Origin: Blastocatellia bacterium UBA7656
Lineage (GTDB): Bacteria > Acidobacteriota > Blastocatellia > UBA7656
DNA length: 64,000 nt
Assembly (NCBI GenBank): GCA_002483445.1
Contig: DLHY01000091.1
Span: 4,232 to 68,231 of the forward strand
Direction of reading: 5' to 3'
Position 1 is the stretch's first letter; each line of letters starts with the position of its first letter. Positions 59,501 through 64,000 of the stretch are shown here, in pieces. The translations under genes were made by a program, and so were the position numbers. The notes under the pieces were generated by a model. It was not told the origin of the DNA and ran no database searches. It worked only from the letters and a program-made list of their open reading frames with translations.

Positions 59501-60133
59501 AGAAAAATCGAGTTTGTCTGCGGCTTTTATATTTGGCACAAGCAGCGAACGGGTTCCGTCCCTGCGCGTCACGTCGACAGCTATGCCGAGATTGACTTCC
59601 GGGTGGCGGACTCTCGTGGGCGTTCCATCAATTTCTTCGAAGGAGTCGTTGAGCGCGGGGAATCGTTCGAGGGCTTTGATAACAGCGCGGGCGAGTATGT
59701 GTGTGAATGAGGCTTTGCGACCCGAAGCTTTCAGGTAATCGTTGATGAGGCGACGATTTTCGTCGAGAAGTTTTATGGGAATTACTCTTTGCGAAGTGGC
59801 GGTAGGAACCGCGAGGCTGGCCTCCATATTTTCAGCGATTTTCAGAGCCGCGCCGCGAAGGGGTATCATCTCGCCTTCGATGATCTGAGGCGCGGGTTGC
59901 GGGGTTGCTTGAGGCTGGGCGCGTTGTTCGACGCGAGCGGGCGCGACCACTTGCTGTGGTTGATCGGTGGGACTGTCGCCCACGAGATCGATGAAATACT
60001 CGCGCCATTCCTCGCCGACCGATGCGGGATTCTGCTGAAACGCGCGCAGGAGTTCGAGGACGTAATCAGCATTGACGCCGAACTCGTCGGCTATGAGTTG
60101 ATCGATTTGAGCCTGTTTTATGCCTGTGGTCAT
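56519..60133 (-). CDS. kgd: Multifunctional 2-oxoglutarate dehydrogenase/decarboxylase (Kgd/SucA-E2 fusion)
   Basis: 1204 residues, close to mycobacterial Kgd (about 1230). A short N-terminal segment and a Pro/Gln-rich linker precede an E2-type acyltransferase domain (about 100-330) with SITNPGTIGTTASNPRLMAG and TVTSTYDHRIIQGAESG. The E1 part follows with MGMSHRGRLNVIANVIG, thiamine-diphosphate motif HGDAAFAGEGVVAETLNL ending in Asn, VNNQLGFTTPPE and a pyrimidine-binding half (AEALAFGSLIREGTSVRISG). It decarboxylates 2-oxoglutarate in the citric acid cycle. GAGGG stands about seven bases before the ATG; the frame continues upstream without family similarity. No lipoyl domain is present, so a separate E2 must carry lipoate. 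Confidence 0.95.
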   Translation of the reverse strand: MTTGIKQAQIDQLIADEFGVNADYVLELLRAFQQNPASVGEEWREYFIDLVGDSPTDQPQQVVAPARVEQRAQPQATPQPAPQIIEGEMIPLRGAALKIAENMEASLAVPTATSQRVIPIKLLDENRRLINDYLKASGRKASFTHILARAVIKALERFPALNDSFEEIDGTPTRVRHPEVNLGIAVDVTRRDGTRSLLVPNIKAADKLDFSQLLLAYDDIIGRTREGKIQIADFQSTTISITNPGTIGTTASNPRLMAGQGAIIATGAIETPAEYRAMSREALSLLGISKVMTVTSTYDHRIIQGAESGAFLAYIEELLRGEHNFYDEIFAQLGIPFRPYVWAIDVNPALLGEAYHRDEIRKQARVFELINAYRVRGHLIADLDPLGCKQIQYHPELDIATYGLTVWDLDREFIASGLGGKETATLREIISLLRRYYCGKTGVEYRNIQDPEEKEWIRSRVERDAPAVSNDTKNQILWKLISAELFERFLGTKYLGQKRFSIEGNETVVALLDQLIESAARRGIRDITMGMSHRGRLNVIANVIGRFCERIFTSFEGSIHPRFPHDQGDVKYHQGASGLRETMEGHQVMLAVASNPSHLEFVDPVVEGMVRAKQDGTESPERLLAVLLHGDAAFAGEGVVAETLNLSQLPGYATGGTIHIIVNNQLGFTTPPEEGRSSTYSTDIAKMIQAPIFHINSDDPESAYNTLQIALDYRMKFRKDVVLDVIGFRKLGHNEGDEPTYTQPVMYQRIRNHPGVRELYARRLIAEGVIDEARVHELMEERMRRYENAQLGAKEIVARQGGEVAIPTAQMEPESVEVIKTGVDQHTLQVIGQTINTVPKGFNLNPKIVGLLARRAKMVEGEAAVDWAMAEALAFGSLIREGTSVRISGQDTVRGTFSQRHAAFTDTATGEEWIPLKAMAAGDARFQIYDSPLSEAGALGFEYGYSVAAPDGLVLWEAQFGDFANAAQVIIDQFIASGEQKWNQPARVVLLLPHGYEGQGPEHSSARLERYLQLCAEGNMRVACCTTAAQYFHLLRRQARGEAKPLVVMTPKSLLRLSEAASPIEEFTSGGFLPVIPDDEINPAAVSRVVIASGKVYYDLAAERKKRGDTETAILRLEQFYPFPKRQLAEQFDSFSAAADVRWVQEEPRNQGGWSFVESRLRELIGDKKALRYVGRTASASTATGSHTVHQMEQRQLIKDAFVD

Positions 60134-60203
60134 GATTTTTCCCTCAGCTTCAAAAGGATAGTGTAATTGCCCGATTGCTGCTAAACAACCATTCGTCTTA
60201 GCA

Positions 60204-60232
60204 TTGACAGAAGAAAGGTGGCGGAGTAGAAC
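60204..60232 (+). promoter_or_regulatory. Candidate sigma70-type promoter for the restriction-modification genes
   Basis: TTGACA at 60204-60209, 17-base spacer, TAGAAC at 60227-60232 (four of six -10 positions). It lies about 40 bases before the restriction gene start, in the divergent gap with kgd. Confidence 0.5.
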
Positions 60233-60272
60233 AGGCTCTTTCAATATGGTTCTCGATTGACAAGGATTCAGG

Positions 60273-61028
60273 ATGAAGATCAAGCTCAAAATACCTCGCG
60301 AGAATTCTCGATATCCGCAATGGTCCGATTATGTTGTCGGGAGAATCTCGACCCTAATAAAGAGAGCCATAGAAACGGGGAGAAATCGTATCCTCATACA
60401 AACCAACCTCAAGCGCGGCCTGCCTCTGGAAAACATCAACAAGGTCGCCGGACCGTTCGTGGAAGCCTGGGCATTGGAGCAATTCGAAGACATTGCTGAT
60501 GATCCTTCGAATGAATTTGATCTCATCAACGTGCAGGCTGGAAGGCGGCTTGATCCGTTTGACATGATTCTTCAATTCAAACGAAAGCTCTCGGATGATT
60601 ATCTTTCAGCCAACGTAGATGTCAAAGCGACTGCCGAAGACATCGCGACTTCGGGCAGGAGCCCGAATATAACTTCTTATGCAAGGATCAGATCAGAGTA
60701 CCTCAATGATCCCGACTATATTTTCATCATACTTTCGTTGAAGCACAAAGTTTACTCAGAACGAGATGCTTCCACTGCCATGACGAATGGAGTTATGGAA
60801 GTGGTGTCCTTTTCGGTGTACGACCTGAAATACCTCTCTTCCTCCGACATCAGCTATAACCCCGCGCTCGGCACTGGCCAGATTCAAGTGCGGGATATAC
60901 ACTACGTGGAGATCGAAAGGCGAACTGTATGGGAGTTTCTCCAGTTGCTTGACGCAAGATTCATTAAATCAAAGGGAGAAGCCCCCTGGTTGAAACTGGC
61001 TCATCGGCATGGGTGGATCAAGGAGTGA
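60273..61028 (+). CDS. Type II restriction endonuclease (PD-(D/E)XK type)
   Basis: 251 residues with no membrane segment. A nuclease core is suggested by RRLDPFDMILQFKRKL followed by LSANVDVKATAEDIATSGRS, where Asp and the Asp-Val-Lys strand would form the PD-(D/E)XK site, and by PDYIFIILSLKHKVYSE. Its overlap region with a DNA methyltransferase gene right behind it marks it as the endonuclease of a type II system. AAGGA lies six bases before the ATG. The recognition sequence cannot be read off. It is divergent from kgd. Confidence 0.75.
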   Translation: MKIKLKIPRENSRYPQWSDYVVGRISTLIKRAIETGRNRILIQTNLKRGLPLENINKVAGPFVEAWALEQFEDIADDPSNEFDLINVQAGRRLDPFDMILQFKRKLSDDYLSANVDVKATAEDIATSGRSPNITSYARIRSEYLNDPDYIFIILSLKHKVYSERDASTAMTNGVMEVVSFSVYDLKYLSSSDISYNPALGTGQIQVRDIHYVEIERRTVWEFLQLLDARFIKSKGEAPWLKLAHRHGWIKE

Positions 61029-61032
61029 TGAA

Positions 61033-61845
61033 ATGGAAGCCTCACGTCTGATTTGCGGAGACGCGATAGAAGAGATGAAGAAACTCCCTGCTTCCTCCGC
61101 CGATCTTATTATCGCCGACCCTCCTTATAATCTCGGAAAAGATTACGGCAATAATCAGGATATGAAGGTCTGGCGCGAGTATGAATCATTCACAAAAAAC
61201 TGGCTTGATGAAGCCATCAGGCTTATGAAGCCAGCAGCTTCGATTTATGTTTTTATGGGAGTCAGATTTATATCACGGCTCTTTCTCATTTTGGAAGGAG
61301 ATTTCGAACTGCGTTTCAACGGATGGATAACCTGGCATTACACTCAAGGCATGGGGCGCAAGAACGGTTTTTCGCCTAGACACGAGGACATCCTTTATTT
61401 CACTCGATCACAGAAATTCACCTTCAATCTCGATGATGTCAGAATACCCCAGAAATATTACCGGCAGAGAAACAACATGGCCGGAGCCAATCCCGGAGAT
61501 GTCTGGCAATTTTCGCATGTGCATTATTGTAGCGAGGAAAGAGAGCAGCACCCCACGCAAAAGCCCGAAGCTTTGATGGAACGCATCATAAAAGCAAGCT
61601 CCAATTCCGGCGATATGGTTTTGGATCCGTTCGTCGGCAGCGGAACTACTTGCAGAGTCGCCAACGCGCTTGGACGAAGATCGATAGGTATTGATATAAA
61701 TCCTGACTACATAGCCATGAGCCGAAAGCGACTTGCAGCGACAGCCGAACATTTCGATTCTATCGATCCGAGAACTCAAAGAATCCCTAGAGACCTTCCC
61801 AGAGATGAAATCAGACAACCGACGCTCTTATTCGATGATGTTTAG
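61033..61845 (+). CDS. Type II DNA methyltransferase (N6-adenine or N4-cytosine)
   Basis: 270 residues. The catalytic motif DPPYNLGKDYGNNQ (about 31-44) precedes the target-recognition part, and the S-adenosylmethionine site VLDPFVGSGTTCRVANALG (about 196-214) comes late, preceded by EQHPTQKPEALMERII: the order of the beta class. It protects host DNA from the upstream endonuclease. The ATG with AGGAG eight bases upstream was chosen rather than an in-frame ATG inside the preceding gene. Confidence 0.93.
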   Translation: MEASRLICGDAIEEMKKLPASSADLIIADPPYNLGKDYGNNQDMKVWREYESFTKNWLDEAIRLMKPAASIYVFMGVRFISRLFLILEGDFELRFNGWITWHYTQGMGRKNGFSPRHEDILYFTRSQKFTFNLDDVRIPQKYYRQRNNMAGANPGDVWQFSHVHYCSEEREQHPTQKPEALMERIIKASSNSGDMVLDPFVGSGTTCRVANALGRRSIGIDINPDYIAMSRKRLAATAEHFDSIDPRTQRIPRDLPRDEIRQPTLLFDDV

Positions 61846-61879
61846 ACAAAGGACTTACCATCGCGAAAAATAATTCGCC

Positions 61880-62614
61880 ATGAAAAAATTTTTCTTAATC
61901 ACATTCCTGTGCCTGTCCTTGAATGTTTGTCAGGCGCACAGCGACAAAAACATTCAGCCTTCGAATCAATCGAATCAATCGCCTCAAGCTCAATCGTCTG
62001 CATCCGATCCCATCGTCTGCATCGATCCGGGTCATCCTTCGGAGACGAGCGCAGGAAACGTGGTCCAGAACGGCACGACCGAAGTTCACATAGTATGGCT
62101 GGTCGCTTTGAAGCTGCGCGCTCTGCTTGAAGTAAAAGGCATCCGCGCGGTGATGACGAAAAACAGAGAAGATCAGCTTGTCAAAAATAAAGACCGCGCC
62201 GTGACGGCAAACAACGCAAACGCCGCTGTGATGGTTCGCCTGCACTGCGACGCAAGCACGGATTCGGGATTCGCGCTTTACTACCCCGACCGTCAGGGTA
62301 CAGTCAATGGCGTGACCGGGCCTTCTGAGGACGTGATAGAGCGAAGCCGCAAAGCAGCGGAAGCGATTCATCAGGGTATGAGAGAAGTTTTGAAAGACGC
62401 GCTCAAGGATGGCGGCGTGCGCGGAGATTCAAAAACTCTGGTCGGCTCACGGCAGGGCGCGCTGACCGGCTCGATCTATTCGCGCGTGCCTGCCGTGACG
62501 ATTGAAATGGTCGTACTGAGCAACAACGCCGACGCCGAGTTCATCAAAAGCACTCGCGGTCAGCAGCAGATGGCTCAGGCTATCGCAACAGGGATAGAGC
62601 GATTCGTGAAATAG
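61880..62614 (+). CDS. N-acetylmuramoyl-L-alanine amidase (Amidase_3), secreted
   Basis: 244 residues: signal peptide (MKKFFLITFLCLSLNVCQA), a Ser/Gln/Asn-rich spacer (IQPSNQSNQSPQAQSS), then a zinc amidase domain with the opening IVCIDPGHPSETSAGNV (His), TTEVHIVWLVALKL (Glu), MVRLHCDAS (His) and the catalytic Glu in VTIEMVVLSNN. It cuts the stem peptide from peptidoglycan. No clear ribosome-binding site precedes the ATG. The stop codon is followed at once by a repeat tract. Confidence 0.9.
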   Translation: MKKFFLITFLCLSLNVCQAHSDKNIQPSNQSNQSPQAQSSASDPIVCIDPGHPSETSAGNVVQNGTTEVHIVWLVALKLRALLEVKGIRAVMTKNREDQLVKNKDRAVTANNANAAVMVRLHCDASTDSGFALYYPDRQGTVNGVTGPSEDVIERSRKAAEAIHQGMREVLKDALKDGGVRGDSKTLVGSRQGALTGSIYSRVPAVTIEMVVLSNNADAEFIKSTRGQQQMAQAIATGIERFVK

Positions 62615-62660
62615 TCCAGAGAGTCTATCGAGTCTTGAGAGTCCAGAGAGTCCTGTCAGT
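62614..62660. repeat. Short-period repeat (GAGTCT type)
   Basis: GTCCAGAGAGTCTATCGAGT and GAGTCTTGAGAGTCC units after the amidase stop, before the GGAGG of the YARHG gene. Shares 15 bases with the repeat at 3.84 kb. Confidence 0.75.
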
Positions 62661-62686
62661 CTCACATCAAACGGAGGAATTCTTTT

Positions 62687-63097
62687 ATGCGTTCTGCATT
62701 CAAAGCGGTGTTTTTATCTCTGATCGTTTTATCAATCAGCGGCCTTGCTTATGCTTATCAAGCCGGGATTGAGAAATGGGAGAAGTTCGATTTCACTCGC
62801 AATCTGATCTCTCACGGGCAGATTCAAAATCTGTCGGTAGATGATTTGAAGTTGCTTCGCGGGATAGTCTTCGGCAAACGCGGGCGGATATTTCGCGACG
62901 AGGAGATTCAGCAGTATCTCTACAGCCGCGACTGGTACAAGCCCGCAGACGCATTTCGAAACTCGACGCTTACCGACACGGAAAGAAAAAATCTCGATGT
63001 CATTCGCGAAGCCGAAGCGATTAAACATGAAGGCTCATGTAACCAATTTGTGCTTAACGACAATCTGAGCAATGAAGTTTTGGTTGATGCGCTTTAG
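62687..63097 (+). CDS. Secreted YARHG-domain protein, 3' end replaced by an insertion sequence
   Basis: 136 residues: signal peptide (VFLSLIVLSISGLAYA) and a complete YARHG domain (LSVDDLKLLRGIVFGKRGRI, FRDEEIQQYLYSRDWYKPAD, LTDTERKNLDVIREAEAIKH). From about residue 116 the product (SCNQFVLNDNLSNEVLVDAL) is translated from the left end of an IS1595-type element inserted at 63032. YARHG proteins often carry further residues or another domain after this point, so the original C-terminus is lost. GGAGG precedes the ATG. Function of the domain is unknown; an extracellular place is likely. Confidence 0.8.
   Translation: MRSAFKAVFLSLIVLSISGLAYAYQAGIEKWEKFDFTRNLISHGQIQNLSVDDLKLLRGIVFGKRGRIFRDEEIQQYLYSRDWYKPADAFRNSTLTDTERKNLDVIREAEAIKHEGSCNQFVLNDNLSNEVLVDAL
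63032..63053. repeat. Left terminal inverted repeat of the IS1595-type element
   Basis: 22 bases, GGCTCATGTAACCAATTTGT plus GC, matching the right end exactly. The transposase stop codon lies within it. Confidence 0.9.
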
Positions 63098-63962
63098 GTT
63101 GATTCTATGTTCACACATCGCCAAATAGTTTTTCAGGTACTTCTTGTGGACTCCTCGAAATGGTCGCAGAAAGTTTCTCGTTGTCGTCCACAGCCCTTCG
63201 ATTGTGTTGACATGAATTTCTCGCACTCCATCTCCATCGTCATCTCTCGCCCACTCTTTCTTTGCGTGACAAACCGTGCAGTGTCTTCGGTTGACTTTGT
63301 TGTAGCCTTGCCATTCATCCGTGTAACAGATGGCTTCCTTTTTTGTGTACCCATGCACATGCTTCTTCAAAGTCTTCCCATCTGTATGCTCGCACACTCT
63401 CAGGCGGCACTGCCCACTTTCTCGGCCAACTGTTCCGACCACTGGGGGCCGATCATTTTCATACGTCCCGTGACCACGCCGTTTGTTAGCCCTTCTTCGC
63501 GGCGGATCATCAGGATCGCTGTGTTTTTCACCTTTTTTCCCCCGCATTCTGAAACATCTCGTCGGTCTCAGTTTCCTGGTCTGTCAACGCCCTCTGACTC
63601 AACATCTCATAAGCGTTGGCTTGGATTCTTTTTCTCCAGCGATGCACGCACTGGCGCGAGAGTGCCAGTTCCTCAGATAAGACAGTTGAGGGCTCGCCTT
63701 TGCAAACACCTCGCAATAACAAGACGACTTGTCGTGGCTCAAGGTTACTTCCTTCAAATATGGTTCCTGTATAAAGGTTGTAGACGCTCTGGCACTTTAG
63801 GCATCGGTAATCAACAAAGCCAAGCTTGTGGGTGCGAAACTCTCGCGCCTGTTGAGTTGTTGCACCGCAGCCAGAACATCTCAGTCCTTTTGGGTGAAAG
63901 TATTTCTCAACCCACTCAATGCTTTCTTGCTCATCAAGCAAATCTGTTATCGGGAAGATCAT
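63035..63962 (-). pseudogene. IS1595-type transposase with a frameshift in an A6 run
   Basis: The first part (to about residue 144) carries a zinc ribbon (LRCSGCGATTQ, YRCLKCQSVYN) and a helix-turn-helix (LSEELALSRQCVHRWRKRI), then the first DDE acid in TETDEMFQNAGEK. The second part, in another frame and overlapping by 20 bases, reads SDPDDPPRRRANKRRGHGTY, YTDEWQGYNKVNRRH and HVNTIEGLWTTTRNFLRPFR, the rest of the catalytic domain. The switch falls at GGGGGAAAAAAGGTG: five As would keep the frame, six break it. Either the transposase is inactivated, or slippage at the A run restores it. Confidence 0.85.
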
Positions 63963-63978
63963 TCCCGAAGTTTAACAT

Positions 63979-64000
63979 GCACAAATTGGTTACATGAGCC
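63979..64000. repeat. Right terminal inverted repeat of the IS1595-type element
   Basis: Exact complement of the left 22 bases; it ends at the last base of the window. Confidence 0.9.

Larger units (their letters stand above)
63032..64000 (-). mobile_element. IS1595-type insertion sequence, reaching the right edge
   Basis: Bounded by a perfect 22-bp inverted repeat, GGCTCATGTAACCAATTTGT followed by GC, on the left and its complement ending at the last base of the window. It encodes one frameshifted transposase on the minus strand. Because the window stops at the repeat, the flanking target duplication cannot be checked. Confidence 0.88.

Noticed and set aside
60134..60289. 52-residue extension of Kgd
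   Set aside because: It overlaps the divergent promoter region and the restriction gene start, and has no similarity to Kgd proteins.
63528..63547. Programmed -1 ribosomal frameshift at A-AAA-AAG
   Set aside because: The heptamer is out of phase and the shift needed is +1 or -2, so classical -1 slippage does not give the transposase frame.

Overview
The window looks like chromosomal DNA of an Acidobacteriota bacterium, most likely class Blastocatellia. This is inferred from gene content: an NHLRC2-like thioredoxin/NHL protein, secreted carboxypeptidase-regulatory-like proteins, a Kgd-type fused 2-oxoglutarate dehydrogenase, a Qrc-like cytochrome/molybdopterin module, and long hairpins of 7-9 bp repeats between genes. 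No rRNA or tRNA gene and no CRISPR array was seen.

Layout. 1-5.3 kb: biotin carboxylase/BCCP (cut by the left edge), a DUF5678-like/retropepsin-like pair, an acyl-CoA dehydrogenase and a di-haem cytochrome. 5.3-6.2 kb: a scar made of a beta-sandwich gene fragment and an IS256-type transposase remnant. 6.2-10.4 kb: thioredoxin-NHL protein, orphan anti-sigma factor, DoxX protein, zinc protease. 10.4-10.9 kb: a broken vapC with its antitoxin. 10.9-16.4 kb: a five-gene minus-strand operon with ornithine-lipid-type acyltransferases (OlsB-like, PlsC/OlsA-like), DinB-like and NRDE/TANGO2-like proteins, and an 873-aa alpha/beta-hydrolase-DedA-ATP-grasp fusion. 16.5-20.6 kb: TonB-dependent receptor, orphan antitoxin, vapBC, a hypothetical gene. 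20.8-25.1 kb: PQQ-type sugar dehydrogenase, a zinc-ribbon membrane protein, a lipase-like hydrolase, a thiolase. 25.3-32.3 kb: two secreted paralogues and a QrcABC-like redox module without its NrfD subunit. 32.7-39.9 kb: two beta-barrel paralogues (one interrupted by a stop), a SnoaL-like protein, TonB, a SpoIID-type protein, DUF2889, MaoC, a small secreted protein. 40.1-48.8 kb: amidohydrolase, a Septu defence pair (ptuAB), serine hydrolase, PIG-L-like protein with a coupled 53-aa protein, Xaa-Pro aminopeptidase, alpha/beta hydrolase. 48.8-55 kb: a methionine cluster (MetH, YbjN-like, homocysteine methyltransferase-MTHFR fusion) whose leader carries what reads as a SAM-II riboswitch plus intrinsic terminator. 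55-60.1 kb: lipoprotein, a UPF0175/DUF3368 toxin-antitoxin pair, Kgd. 60.2-64 kb: a type II restriction-modification pair, an amidase, a YARHG gene cut by an IS1595-type element that ends at the right edge.

The strongest observations are the SAM-II riboswitch/attenuator before the methionine cluster, the three-domain lipid-operon fusion, and a family of hairpin-forming short-period repeats that sit on gene 3' ends and sometimes supply the stop codon. Defence and mobile functions (Septu, restriction-modification, four toxin-antitoxin traces, two insertion sequences) are scattered between housekeeping genes.
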